A DNA stretch of 64,000 nucleotides from Streptacidiphilus jiangxiensis (GCF_900109465.1 NZ_FOAZ01000030.1:1-64000), one strand, 5' to 3'. Counted from the first letter of the stretch, positions 34,908 to 43,669 are shown. Notes: generated by a model from the letters alone, not told the origin. Numbers and translations: made by a program.

Positions 34908-36064
34908 CCGGCGAGGGCCTTCGACCAGCCGGAGGCGACAGCGGCCTTGGCCTTGGTGATCTGGTCCTGGCTCGGGATCGGCGCGGTGCCGGAGACGGTG
35001 GCCAGGCTGGCGGCCGCCGTGCTGTCCAGCGTGCCGGCCGACTTCAGGGCGTCGAACAGCACCGGGCGGGCGTAGCCGCCGAGGAAGCCGTTCTGGCCGT
35101 CGGCGGAGAAGAGGAACTCCTCCCACAGGCGGGCGGCAGCGGGGTGCGGCGCCCACTTGTTGATGGCCTGGTTGTAGTAACCGGCGTACAGGCCATCCGT
35201 CGGGATGTTGACCTGCCAGTTGATGCCCTTGGTCTTGAACTCGGAGGCGTAGCCGGAGTTCAGGTACTCCCAGTCGATGCTGATCGGGGTCTCGCCCGAC
35301 TCGACCGTCGACTGCTTGGACTGGACCGGGTTGAAGTTGCCGGACTTCTTGAGCTTGCCGAAGAAGTCGATGCCCGGCTGGATGTTGTCCAGCGAGCCGC
35401 CGTTGGCCAGCGCGGCCGCGTAGACGGCGGAGAAGGCGGCGTTGGCCTGCGTCGGGTCACCGTTGAGGGCGACCATGCCCTTGTACTCGGGCTTGAGCAG
35501 GTCGGCGAAGCTCTTCGGGCACTCCTTGACCTTGCCCGCGTTGCAGCCGATGGAGATGTAGCCGCCGTAGTCGTTGTACCAGGTGCCGTCGGTGGCGGCG
35601 CGGCCCGAGGGGATCTCGGCGAAGTTGGCGACCTTGTACGAGGCGAACAGGCCCTGCTGCTGGCCCTGGATCGCGAAGGCACCGCCGACGTCGACCGCGT
35701 CCGGCGCGCGGTCCTGGTTCTTGCGGGTCGTGATCGCGTTGATCTCGTCCTGCGAGGAACCCTCGGGGTTCTCGTCGCTGATCTTGATGCCGTACTTGGC
35801 GGTGAACTCGTCCATGAGCTTGCCGTAGTTGGCCCAGTCACGGGGGAGGGTGATCAGGTTGAGCTGGCCCTCCTTCTTCGCGGCCGCGACGAGCGCGTCC
35901 ATGCCGCCGAAGTCGGCGGCGGAGGTGGCGGTGCTGGCCTTGACAGAGTCAGAGGAGCCGGCGCTGCTCTTGTTGACGGAGGCGGCGGAACCACATGCGG
36001 TCAGCGTCAGCGCAGAGGCGACCAGAACGCCGGTCAGCGCGGCGGCCCGGAGGGTGGAGGTCAC
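34904..36064 (-). CDS. ABC transporter substrate-binding lipoprotein
   Basis: A 386-residue extracellular lipoprotein. The signal peptide ends in the lipobox LTLTACGS (Cys near residue 24). The mature protein belongs to the family-1/AfuA-PotD-like binding proteins (LVAAAKKEGQLNLITLPRDWANYGKLMDEFTAKYGIKI..., DAVDVGGAFAIQGQQQGLF, DWEYLNSGYASEF). Relatives bind iron, polyamines, thiamine or 2-aminoethylphosphonate; the ligand cannot be fixed here, though a divergent UTRA regulator and a nearby HAD phosphatase would be compatible with a phosphonate or sugar derivative (inference). GTG start follows AGGAG by 8 bases. Confidence 0.9.
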   Translation of the reverse strand: MTSTLRAAALTGVLVASALTLTACGSAASVNKSSAGSSDSVKASTATSAADFGGMDALVAAAKKEGQLNLITLPRDWANYGKLMDEFTAKYGIKISDENPEGSSQDEINAITTRKNQDRAPDAVDVGGAFAIQGQQQGLFASYKVANFAEIPSGRAATDGTWYNDYGGYISIGCNAGKVKECPKSFADLLKPEYKGMVALNGDPTQANAAFSAVYAAALANGGSLDNIQPGIDFFGKLKKSGNFNPVQSKQSTVESGETPISIDWEYLNSGYASEFKTKGINWQVNIPTDGLYAGYYNQAINKWAPHPAAARLWEEFLFSADGQNGFLGGYARPVLFDALKSAGTLDSTAAASLATVSGTAPIPSQDQITKAKAAVASGWSKALAG

Positions 36065-36106
36065 GATGGTCTCCTGAGGAGGCGTCAGATCAGACGGATC
36101 AGAATC

Positions 36107-36122
36107 ACTTGTCCGAACAAGT
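36107..36122. promoter_or_regulatory. Probable GntR operator
   Basis: ACTTGTCCGAACAAGT has perfect 6-bp arms around CCGA. It lies 43 bp upstream of the binding-lipoprotein start, in the divergent region shared with the GntR/UTRA gene, so it is the best candidate site for repression of the importer by that regulator. Confidence 0.55.
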
Positions 36123-36308
36123 CGATGACAGTACGCCCGAGCATGGTGTCCGTTCGGTTAACAGCGCGTCAACACACGCATGCGATTCCCTGTCGGAATC
36201 CCCTCTGCCGATACGGCGTTTCGTTGACTGTGCACGTAACGGTACGATCACGCCGTTGCTGCCAGGGAGAACGACCGAGCGGCGAAGACTGATCAAGGAG
36301 TGCGCACT

Positions 36309-37052
36309 GTGGCCGCACGGCATGAGGAGATCGCGGAGGAGCTGCGGCAGGCCATCGACCGCGGGGAATACCCGGTGGGGGGCCCGCTGCCGACCGAGAC
36401 GGAGCTCTCGGCCCGCTACGCCGTTTCGCGCGGCACCGTCCGTCAGGCCGTCGCCGCGCTGACCGCGGAGGGCCGGATCGGCTCCCGTCAGGGGGCGCGT
36501 CGCGTCGTCCTCGGCAACCGCCGCAGCCAGAGCTTCGCCGAGCTGCGCAGCTTCGCCCAGTGGGCCGCGGCCATGGGCCGCACGGCGACCGGCCGGGTGC
36601 TGGAGCAGCACCGCCGCCCCGCGACCGCGGAGGACGCCGAGAAGTTGCAGATCAAGCGCGGCGACGAGGTCCTCCAGGTGCTGCGCGTGCGCGGCCTGGA
36701 CGGCGATCCCGTGCTGCTCGAGCGCAACGTCTACGCCGCGTGGATGGCCGACTCGGTGGAGCGGCTCCCCGCCGAGTGCGTCTCCGTCGTCCAGGCGCTG
36801 TACGAGGACATCGGCATGGTCTTCGCCTACGGCGAGCACGTCATCGACGCGGTCGCGGCCGGTGCGGAGGATGCGCGCCTGCTCGGCATCCGGCGCGGCA
36901 GCCCGCTGCTGCGCATCCGCCGGGTCACCACGACGCCCGCCGGGCGGCCCATCGAGTGGTCCGACGACCGGTACGTCTCCGGCACGGTCAGCTTCACCGT
37001 CGCCAACTCCATCGGCTCCAACCCGCTGGCGCGCCAGGCCGGCCAGGCCTGA
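36309..37052 (+). CDS. GntR-family (HutC/UTRA subfamily) regulator
   Basis: A 247-residue regulator. The N-terminal winged helix (HEEIAEELRQAIDRGEYPVGGPLPTETELSARYAVSRGTVRQAVAALTAEGRIGSRQGA) is standard GntR; the C-terminal UTRA domain (about 85-240, EKLQIKRGDEVLQVLRVRGLDGDPVLLERNVY...) binds a small effector. GTG 36309 is chosen because AAGGAG ends 8 bases upstream; a GTG at 36300 overlaps that site. It is divergent from the ABC importer and probably represses it until the substrate or a metabolite binds. Confidence 0.92.
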   Translation: MAARHEEIAEELRQAIDRGEYPVGGPLPTETELSARYAVSRGTVRQAVAALTAEGRIGSRQGARRVVLGNRRSQSFAELRSFAQWAAAMGRTATGRVLEQHRRPATAEDAEKLQIKRGDEVLQVLRVRGLDGDPVLLERNVYAAWMADSVERLPAECVSVVQALYEDIGMVFAYGEHVIDAVAAGAEDARLLGIRRGSPLLRIRRVTTTPAGRPIEWSDDRYVSGTVSFTVANSIGSNPLARQAGQA

Positions 37053-37065
37053 GCGGAGCCGGCGC

Positions 37066-37088
37066 GCGGCCGGGGCGGAGCCGGCCGC
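37066..37088 (+). terminator. Hairpin after the GntR gene
   Basis: GCGGCCGG (37066-37073) pairs with CCGGCCGC (37081-37088) around a 7-base loop, 14 bp after the GntR stop codon and before the TetR promoter region. Confidence 0.6.
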
Positions 37089-37104
37089 TGCTCGCCGTGG
37101 ATTC

Positions 37105-37126
37105 TGTACCTACTGGTATGTACAGT
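37105..37126. promoter_or_regulatory. TetR autoregulatory operator
   Basis: A 22-bp inverted repeat with arms CTGTACCTAC and GTATGTACAG around TG, one mismatch per arm pair, ending 7 bp before the TetR start. The size and position are typical of TetR sites covering the regulator's own promoter. Confidence 0.65.
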
Positions 37127-37133
37127 TGTCGGC

Positions 37134-37706
37134 ATGAGTACCGACACCGCCCGGCGACTCGTCGAGAGCATGCGGGACCTGCTGTGGGAGCGCGGCTACA
37201 CCGGCACCAGCCCGAAGGCCGTGCTGCAGCGGGCCGGGGCCGGGCAGGGCAGCATGTACCACCACTTCGCCGGCAAGGCCGACCTCGCGCAGTCGGCGAT
37301 CGTCGAGACCGCGCAGGAGATGCGCGCCAAGGCCGACGCCGAGTTGTCCGGCCCCGCGCCGGCCGTCGAGCGGCTGACCGCGTACCTGCGTCGCGAACGC
37401 GACGTCCTGCGCGGCTGCCCGATCGGCGGCCTCACCCAGGACGCCGAGCTGATGGCCGACCCGCAACTGCGCGCCCCGGTCGCCGAGACGCTCGCCTGGC
37501 TGCGCGGGAGGCTCGCCGAGGTGCTCGGGGAGGCCGTCGCCGCAGGGGAGTTGGCGCCGACGCTCGACGCTTCGGCGGTCGCGACGACCCTGGTCGCCAC
37601 GCTCCAGGGCGGCTACGTCCTCGCCCGCGCGGCGGGCTCGAGGGAACCGTTCGACCAGGCCGTCGCCGGAGTGCTCGGCCTGCTGCTGTCCGCATCCGAA
37701 CACTAG
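37134..37706 (+). CDS. TetR-family transcriptional regulator
   Basis: A 190-residue TetR regulator. The helix-turn-helix segment is LLWERGYTGTSPKAVLQRAGAGQGSMYHHFAGKADLAQSAI near residues 17-57, followed by a ligand domain similar to the LmrA/YxaF group (GCPIGGLTQDAELMADPQLRAPVAE). It is followed 14 bp later by the DUF4865 gene, a frequent partner, and probably represses itself and that gene through the palindrome at 37105-37126. Confidence 0.93.
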   Translation: MSTDTARRLVESMRDLLWERGYTGTSPKAVLQRAGAGQGSMYHHFAGKADLAQSAIVETAQEMRAKADAELSGPAPAVERLTAYLRRERDVLRGCPIGGLTQDAELMADPQLRAPVAETLAWLRGRLAEVLGEAVAAGELAPTLDASAVATTLVATLQGGYVLARAAGSREPFDQAVAGVLGLLLSASEH

Positions 37707-37720
37707 ATCCGGGGGATTTC

Positions 37721-38311
37721 ATGTACGCGATGCAGTACCCGATCGCCCTGCCGGCCGACTACGACATGGAGATCATCCGCAAGCGGGTCGCGGCCGCGTC
37801 CTCGATGCTGGACGACCGGGCCGGGCTCGGCTTCAAGGCCTATCTGATGCGTGCGCGCGGGGTGGCCGGCTCGCCGGTCAACGAGTACGCGCCGTTCTAC
37901 GTCTGGCGCGACGCGGCGGGTGCGGCCGACTTCCTGCTGCGCGGCGGCGGTTTCCAGAACATCGTCCGCAGCTTCGGGCGGGTGCCGGTCCGGCAGTGGT
38001 TGGGGGCGGCCGTGTTCGCGGGTCCGGCCCGCGGCGAGGAGGTCGGCGCCGCCACCCGGCGGCTCGCCCTGCTCCCACCCGAGCCGGACCAGGACGGGCT
38101 GGGGCTGTCGCAGTTGATGGAGCGTGAGACGGCAGACCTGCGGGAGCTGGCCGCCCACTCGGACGTCCACACGGCCGTGCTGGCCGTCGACCCGCACGCC
38201 TGGCAGACGGTCCGCCTCACACTCTGGCGGGCGGGCGCGGAGCCCGTCGAGGAGGGCGACCGCTACGAGGTGCTGCACGTCTCGGCGCCGGAGCTCGACC
38301 GGTTCGCATAG
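37721..38311 (+). CDS. DUF4865 family protein
   Basis: A 196-residue protein starting MYAMQYPIALPADYDMEIIRKRVA, with PFYVWRDAAGAADFLLRGGGFQNIVRSFGRVPVRQW further on. This matches DUF4865, a ferredoxin-like dimeric alpha/beta-barrel family related to antibiotic monooxygenases. Function unknown. The GGGGGA upstream and short distance to the TetR gene support a two-gene operon. Confidence 0.85.
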   Translation: MYAMQYPIALPADYDMEIIRKRVAAASSMLDDRAGLGFKAYLMRARGVAGSPVNEYAPFYVWRDAAGAADFLLRGGGFQNIVRSFGRVPVRQWLGAAVFAGPARGEEVGAATRRLALLPPEPDQDGLGLSQLMERETADLRELAAHSDVHTAVLAVDPHAWQTVRLTLWRAGAEPVEEGDRYEVLHVSAPELDRFA

Positions 38312-38342
38312 CGGGACGAGGAGGCCGACTACCGCACGGAGA

Positions 38343-38361
38343 ATTGCTTAGGCTAACCTAA
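38343..38361. promoter_or_regulatory. Iron box (DmdR/IdeR-type site)
   Basis: ATTGCTTAGGCTAACCTAA matches the 19-bp DtxR/IdeR/DmdR consensus TTAGGTTAGGCTAACCTAA at 16 positions, with the right 14 bases perfect. It lies 41 bp before the ZIP transporter start, where a bound repressor would block transcription under iron-replete conditions. Confidence 0.8.
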
Positions 38362-38402
38362 CTCGCCGCAAGCCTTCGTGTCGTAGAGAGGCACCCGTCG
38401 TC

Positions 38403-39197
38403 ATGTCGTCGTCCGAGATCGCGCTGCTGGGCGCCATCGCCGGGTTCACCATCTACCTGGGCCTGCCGATCGGCCGTCTCCGCGCGCCCCTGCCGCGGAC
38501 GCGGGTGCTGCTGAACGCCCTGGCGATCGGCATCCTGGTCTTCCTGCTGTGGGACGTGCTCACGCACGCCTGGGACCCGATCGACGAGGCCCTGTCCAAC
38601 CACCGCTACGGCTACGCCGGCGGCCACGCCCTGATGTTCTTCGGCTGCTTCGGCCTCGGGCTGCTGGGCCTGGTCTACTTCGACCGGCTGATGGCCCGCA
38701 AGGCCGCCGCCGCAGGGGAGGCCGGGACCGGCGGGCGGTCGCGGTTCGACACCCTCGCGCTGATGATCGCGATCGGCATCGGCCTGCACAACTTCGCCGA
38801 GGGCCTCGCCATCGGCAACAGCGCGGCCTCCGGCCAGCTGCAGTTGGCCGTCCTGCTGATCATCGGCTTCGGCCTGCACAACGCCACCGAGGGCTTCGGC
38901 ATCGTCGCGCCGCTCGCGGCCGAGGGGACCCGCCCGTCCTGGGGGCGCCTCGGCCTGCTCGGGCTGATCGGCGGCGGCCCGACCTTCGTCGGCACCCTGG
39001 TCGGGCAGTCGGTGACCAACGACTTCCTGTCGATCGGCTTCCTGACCCTGGCCGCCGGCTCGATCCTCTACGTGGTGATCGAGCTCCTGTCGGTGGCCCG
39101 CAAGTCGGCCATGAAGGAGCTCGTCACCTGGGGCATCTTCGCGGGCGTGGTGGCCGGCTTCGTGACCGACGCCATCGTCACGGCCGCCGGAGCCTGA
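38403..39197 (+). CDS. ZIP-family divalent metal transporter
   Basis: A 264-residue transporter with about eight helices. The metal-site helices are GIGLHNFAEGLAIGNSA near residue 127 and GFGLHNATEGFGIVAPL near 160, the paired HN..EG motifs of bacterial ZupT-like ZIP proteins that import zinc, iron or manganese. An iron box sits just upstream, so iron uptake under limitation is the most likely role (inference). A cluster of GAGCCC repeats follows the stop codon. Confidence 0.92.
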   Translation: MSSSEIALLGAIAGFTIYLGLPIGRLRAPLPRTRVLLNALAIGILVFLLWDVLTHAWDPIDEALSNHRYGYAGGHALMFFGCFGLGLLGLVYFDRLMARKAAAAGEAGTGGRSRFDTLALMIAIGIGLHNFAEGLAIGNSAASGQLQLAVLLIIGFGLHNATEGFGIVAPLAAEGTRPSWGRLGLLGLIGGGPTFVGTLVGQSVTNDFLSIGFLTLAAGSILYVVIELLSVARKSAMKELVTWGIFAGVVAGFVTDAIVTAAGA

Positions 39198-39204
39198 GCC
39201 GCAG

Positions 39205-39250
39205 GAGCCCGAGCCTGAGCCAGGAGCCCGAGCCCGAGCCCGAGCCCGAG
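39205..39250. repeat. GAGCCC hexamer repeat
   Basis: About seven imperfect tandem copies of GAGCCC between the ZIP gene and the convergent LCP gene. It does not form a strong hairpin; it is a simple low-complexity expansion with no visible function. Confidence 0.75.
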
Positions 39251-39276
39251 TCGCCGGAGCCCGGCGACCGGCCGGC

Positions 39277-40437
39277 CTAGTTCGAGAACGACGGCACCTT
39301 GGTGTCGTTCTTGAACGCGTCGAAGACCTGCTGGGCCTCGGACATGTTCCACTTCAGCGCCACCCCGTCGGCCGGGGTCTGGTAGTTCGCGTCCGCGATC
39401 GGCACGGTCATGGTCTTGCCGTTGCCGCTCTTGAGGTCCTTCATCGCGAGGAACATCGACGCGAGGTCGGTGAGCCCGGTGTTGTTGTCGACCTGCAGCA
39501 TGGACAGCCCGCTGTCCAGCGTCGGGTAGAGCGTGAACGGGTTGAGGATCGTCCCCATCGAGGTCGCCTTGTGGGCGAGCGCGTTCAGGAACTGCTGCTG
39601 GTGCTGCATGCGGGCGATGTCCTGGGTGGCCTCCTGGTGGCGCTCGCGGACGAAGGCGAGAGCCTGGGTGCCGTTCAGGGTCTGGCAGCCGGCCTTGAGG
39701 TTGGCGCCGGAGTCCTTGTCGACGATGGCGTGGTCCAGGCACATGTCCACGCCGCCGAGGTCGTCCACGACGTTGACGAAGCCGGAGAAGCCGATCTCGG
39801 CGTAGTGGTCGATGTGGATGCCGGTGTTGTACTCGACCGTCTTGACCAGCAGCGGGCCGTCGCCCATCGCGAAGGCGGCGTTGATCTTGTGGCGGGACTC
39901 GTGGTGCTGGACGCCCTTGCTGTCCGTCCAGGCGGGGATGGTCACGTAGGAGTCGCGCGGGATGCTCATCAGGGTGTCCCCGTTGGAGCCGATGTGCAGC
40001 ACCATCATCGAGTCGGTGCGCGCGCCGGTGTCGTAACCGGTGTGCAGGCGCTGCTGGTCCGTCGTGGAGAGTCCCTGGCGGCTGTCGGAGCCGAGGATCA
40101 GCCAGTTGGTGCCCTTGCCCACCGGCGGGCGGCCGGCGTAGTCGGCCAGCACGTTGGTCTTGTTGAGCTTGCTGCTCGCCCAGGCGTAGCTGCCGCCGCC
40201 GACCGCGAGCAGGCCGACGACCAGGACGGTCGCGGTCAGCCTGATCTTGCGCTTGCGCGACCACTTCCGCTGCCCGTTGCCGTTGCCGTTGCGGCTGCCG
40301 AGGGTGGGCCCGGCGGGGGCGCCTGTGGCCGTCCCGGACGTTCGGCGGGGGCGCTTCGCTCCGGACGTGCCGTTGCGCGGGTTCAGCTCGGGCGGCAGGG
40401 GCGGCTCCCCTCCGCCCCACTGGGACGTATCGCTCAT
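39277..40437 (-). CDS. LytR-CpsA-Psr (LCP) family protein
   Basis: A 386-residue membrane-anchored protein with a cytoplasmic basic N-terminus, a signal-anchor helix (about 70-92, LTATVLVVGLLAVGGGSYAWA), and an extracellular LCP domain: LILGSDSR, ARTDSMMVLHIG, SIPRDSYV, KINAAFAMGD, and the arginine-rich FVRERHQEATQDIARMQHQQQFL. LCP enzymes transfer undecaprenyl-linked glycopolymers to peptidoglycan. ATG 40437 starts MSDTSQWGGGE; an ATG at 40449 is also in frame. It is divergent from the GT2 gene, with the inverted repeat TGAGCATGCCTGCTCA at 40443-40458 in between. Confidence 0.93.
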   Translation of the reverse strand: MSDTSQWGGGEPPLPPELNPRNGTSGAKRPRRTSGTATGAPAGPTLGSRNGNGNGQRKWSRKRKIRLTATVLVVGLLAVGGGSYAWASSKLNKTNVLADYAGRPPVGKGTNWLILGSDSRQGLSTTDQQRLHTGYDTGARTDSMMVLHIGSNGDTLMSIPRDSYVTIPAWTDSKGVQHHESRHKINAAFAMGDGPLLVKTVEYNTGIHIDHYAEIGFSGFVNVVDDLGGVDMCLDHAIVDKDSGANLKAGCQTLNGTQALAFVRERHQEATQDIARMQHQQQFLNALAHKATSMGTILNPFTLYPTLDSGLSMLQVDNNTGLTDLASMFLAMKDLKSGNGKTMTVPIADANYQTPADGVALKWNMSEAQQVFDAFKNDTKVPSFSN

Positions 40438-40593
40438 GACTGTGAGCATGCCTGCTCATCGGCGACGTTGGTAGGACGAACGACGCAAAACGGAAAGCTG
40501 TAGCAATCCTGATGCGATAAGGGCACCGTCCCCGCACACCTGTGAAGGGGCCGTTGGAACCGGAGCCGCGCCTCGCTGTACCGTGGCGGGATT

Positions 40594-41616
40594 ATGGTCG
40601 CCACGCCCCTCCCCGCCGTCTCCGTCATCATGCCGGTCCTTGATGAGGAGCGGCACCTGCGCACCGCCGTCGAGCGCATCCTCGAGCAGGAGTACGACGG
40701 CGCGATCGAGGTCGTCATCGCCCTCGGCCCGTCCAAGGACCGGACCGACGAGATCGCCGCCCAGTTGGTCGCCGAGACCGCCGGGAGCACGCGTGAGGTG
40801 CACACCGTCCCCAATCCGACCGGCCGCACGCCTGCCGCGCTGAACGCGGCGATCAAGGGCTCGCGCTTCCCGATCGTGGTGCGCGTCGACGGCCACGGGC
40901 TGCTCACCCCCGGCTACATCGCCACCGCCGTCCGCCTGCTCGACGAGAAGGACGCGGCCAACGTCGGCGGCATCATGGCCGCCGAGGGCGAGACGGAGTG
41001 GGAGAAGGCCGTCGCCGCCGCGATGACCTCCCGGATCGGCGTCGGCAACGCCGCGTTCCACACCGGCGGCGAGGCCGCCCCCGCCGACACCGTCTACCTC
41101 GGTGTCTTCCGCCGCGAGGTGCTGGAGCGGCAGGGCGGTTACAACGAGGAGTTCATCCGCGCCCAGGACTGGGAGCTGAACTACCGCATCCGCCAGGACG
41201 GCGGCCTGATCTGGTTCACCCCGGACCTCAAGGTCACCTACCGCCCGCGCCCCGACGTCCGCGCGCTCGCCAAGCAGTACAAGGACTACGGCCGCTGGCG
41301 CCGCGTGGTCACCCGCTACCACCGCGGCTCGGTCAACCTGCGCTACCTCGCCCCGCCGGCGGCCCTGGTGGGCTGCGTGGCCGGGCTGGTCGCGGGGGTG
41401 GCGCTGACGCCCGTCGCCCTGGTCGTCCCGGGCGGTTACGCGGCGGCGATCCTGCTCGGCTCGGCCAAGGAGGGCAAGGGCCTGTCGGCCTCCGCGCGCC
41501 TCCAGCTGCCGGTGGCGCTGGCCACCATGCACATGTCCTGGGGCTGGGGCTTCCTGACCAGCCCGCGGTCCCTGGCCCGCAAGGTGATCGCGAGCACCGC
41601 GCCCCGCCCGGAGTGA
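40594..41616 (+). CDS. Family 2 glycosyltransferase, membrane-associated
   Basis: A 340-residue GT-A fold glycosyltransferase. The N-terminal donor site is VSVIMPVLDEERHLRTAVERILEQ, the metal-binding DxD region is VRVDGHGLLTPGY, and RAQDWELNYRIRQDGG is the acceptor-side motif near residue 190. Two hydrophobic segments lie near 255-290. The layout resembles cell-wall glycosyltransferases related to succinoglycan ExoA. Its setting among three LCP genes suggests a role in making a wall-linked glycopolymer. Confidence 0.92.
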   Translation: MVATPLPAVSVIMPVLDEERHLRTAVERILEQEYDGAIEVVIALGPSKDRTDEIAAQLVAETAGSTREVHTVPNPTGRTPAALNAAIKGSRFPIVVRVDGHGLLTPGYIATAVRLLDEKDAANVGGIMAAEGETEWEKAVAAAMTSRIGVGNAAFHTGGEAAPADTVYLGVFRREVLERQGGYNEEFIRAQDWELNYRIRQDGGLIWFTPDLKVTYRPRPDVRALAKQYKDYGRWRRVVTRYHRGSVNLRYLAPPAALVGCVAGLVAGVALTPVALVVPGGYAAAILLGSAKEGKGLSASARLQLPVALATMHMSWGWGFLTSPRSLARKVIASTAPRPE

Positions 41617-41724
41617 CCTGCTCCGAGTGACTCGCCGCGAGTGACCGGCCCGGAGTGGCCCGTCGCGGTGGCCCGGCCGGAGTGACCCGGCCGGGACGCC
41701 GCGCGGCTCAGCGGCGGGCGTGCA

Positions 41725-43434
41725 TCACGGCGTCGTGTAGGGCTTGTAGTCGGGCGGCTGCGGGACGTTCGGCGGCGTCGTGCCCTTCCACACGTAGGGC
41801 GCGTAGACGTCCATGCACTGGCCGGCGTCCGCCGCCGCGTTCTGGGTGACGGCGCTCGTCGGCACGGCCCCTTGCTTGGGCAGGGTGTCGCGGTAGTCGA
41901 AACCGGTCGGCCACTCGCTGCCGACCCGCAGCACCAGGTGCGTGACGGACGGGTCCGCCTTGAGCACGGACGGCGTCAGGCCCAGCTCGGCGGCGACGGC
42001 CTGCGCCTGCGCCTGGTCGGCGGCCGGGTAGCTGAGCTGCGTACCGCCGGTGACGGTCTGCGTGTCGCGGACGGCCTTGGTGAAGCCCGCCGCGACCAGG
42101 TGGTCGGTCATCGCCTTGCCGCGGCCGTCGACGCTCGCGTTCTCGACCGAGATCTGCACGGCCGCCTTGTCCACCGGCGCGCTGCTCGCGCGGGGCGTCG
42201 CGGACGGGGAGGGGCTGCTGCTCGGCGCCGAGGACGCGCCGCCCTTGTCGAGCGGGATGTCGTTGGCGATCATCGAGAAGATCTTGTCGCTGTCCGCGTT
42301 GAGCGCCGGCACCCAGTTGTTCGGGTCGCTCTGGCCCGGGTAGGTCAGGTGGTCGAACGGGATCGTCACCGTGGTGACCCGGCTGGCCGGCACCTTGTTG
42401 AACTCCAGCGCGAGTGAGGTCATCGCCTCGATGCTCTTCAGGCTCGGGTCCACGGTCATCGCGGAGGTGGCTGCCTGGGCGAGGGAGTTGACCTTGAGCG
42501 GGTCGAGCAGCGTGTTGGCCGACTTCATCTTGCGGATCATGGAGTTCAGGTAGAGGTGCTGCGCGTGGGTGCGGCCGATGTCGGTGCCGTCCTCCCAGGC
42601 GTGGCGGGTGCGCAGCCACTCCAGCGCCTGGACGCCGTAGATCGTGTGCGTGCCGGCCGGCAGGACGAGGTCGGAGCCTTCCTCGTGTTCGCCGGTGTTG
42701 TCATAGGTGATCTTGTAGTCGGCGACGTTCTGCTTCGTGCACACCTGCACCCCGCCGACCGCGTCCGCCATCTTCACCACGCCGGAGAAGTCGAGCATGA
42801 CGAAATGGTCGATCTGGATGTGACTCAGACTCTCCCATGTGTCCACGACACAGCCCGGCCCGTAGGCGAGGGTCTCGGTGATCTTCCGGTGCCCGGTCGG
42901 CATGCCCTTGCAGGCGTACGGCTGGACCCAGGTGTCGCGCGGCATGCTGGTGATCGAGGCGTTGGTGCGGTCCGCGGAGATGTGGACCAGCATCTCGACG
43001 TCCGCGTGGCCCGCGCCGCCGACCGAGTCCTGCGAGCCGCCGAGGCTCAGGTCCGAGGAGCTGTTGCGTGAGTCCGATCCGATGACCAGGACGTTGATGG
43101 GCGCGCTGCCACCCACCGACTTCTCGGCCACGGTCGAGGGGGCGGGGCCGGCGCCCGAGTGCAGCGCCTCCGAGTGGATGTTGCTGTCCAGCACCTTCAC
43201 GTAGACGTAGATGCCCGCCGCGGAGAGCAGCACCGTCGTGGAGGCTGCGACGGCCGTCCACTTGAGGACGCGTTTTCTGCGTCCGGCCTTCTTCCGGTGC
43301 CCGTTCCGCCGAGCCCGGCGGGTCCCCTCCCCGCTCGGACCGGAATTACCGGAAAAGAACTCCGCGTCGGAATTCTCTATTTCGTCCGGGGTGTCCGTAA
43401 TCGGCGCGCGGGCGACTTGTCGTTCATTGTTCAA
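41725..43434 (-). CDS. LCP family protein with C-terminal LytR_C domain
   Basis: About 569 residues. After a basic N-terminus and an anchor helix (WTAVAASTTVLLSAAGIYVYV) comes a full LCP domain (NVLVIGSDSR, ADVEMLVHIS, SMPRDTWV, HIQIDHFVMLDFSGVVKMADAVGGV, WLRTRHAWEDGTDIGRTHAQHLYL), a Ser/Pro linker and a LytR_C domain (AAVQISVENASVDGRG...THLVLRVGSEW). The start is uncertain: TTG 43434 (LNNERQVARAP) has AGGGGGGAAC 9 bases upstream, ATG 43509 lacks a ribosome-binding site, and the frame is open to 43662. It is downstream of a stand-alone LytR_C gene on the same strand. Confidence 0.88.
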   Translation of the reverse strand: MNNERQVARAPITDTPDEIENSDAEFFSGNSGPSGEGTRRARRNGHRKKAGRRKRVLKWTAVAASTTVLLSAAGIYVYVKVLDSNIHSEALHSGAGPAPSTVAEKSVGGSAPINVLVIGSDSRNSSSDLSLGGSQDSVGGAGHADVEMLVHISADRTNASITSMPRDTWVQPYACKGMPTGHRKITETLAYGPGCVVDTWESLSHIQIDHFVMLDFSGVVKMADAVGGVQVCTKQNVADYKITYDNTGEHEEGSDLVLPAGTHTIYGVQALEWLRTRHAWEDGTDIGRTHAQHLYLNSMIRKMKSANTLLDPLKVNSLAQAATSAMTVDPSLKSIEAMTSLALEFNKVPASRVTTVTIPFDHLTYPGQSDPNNWVPALNADSDKIFSMIANDIPLDKGGASSAPSSSPSPSATPRASSAPVDKAAVQISVENASVDGRGKAMTDHLVAAGFTKAVRDTQTVTGGTQLSYPAADQAQAQAVAAELGLTPSVLKADPSVTHLVLRVGSEWPTGFDYRDTLPKQGAVPTSAVTQNAAADAGQCMDVYAPYVWKGTTPPNVPQPPDYKPYTTP

Positions 43435-43669
43435 GGGTCGGTTCCCCCCTCGGCGGTGTGCGTTCCACAGCCCTGCCCCCGCGTGCTGTATCCGCAAGAC
43501 TTTAACCATTCGTGGTCTGCAGTTCACGAGCAGGAGGGTGGGAACAGAACAAGAGAAATGCCTAGTTCCGGTGCGCTCCGTCACACACCGTGTGCAAGGA
43601 ATTCCACTCGGTTCACCATTCGCAGGAACCTCCCGGGGCGCATGGACGCGACGGCCCGGCAAACGGTTC

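Noticed and set aside
39205..39250. GAGCCC repeats as a possible origin or regulatory array
   Set aside because: Short, imperfect, no palindromy, and located between convergent genes; looks like simple expansion.
43584..43594. CACACCGTGTG palindrome before an LCP gene
   Set aside because: Only 5-base arms in a GC-rich gap; not enough to claim an operator.
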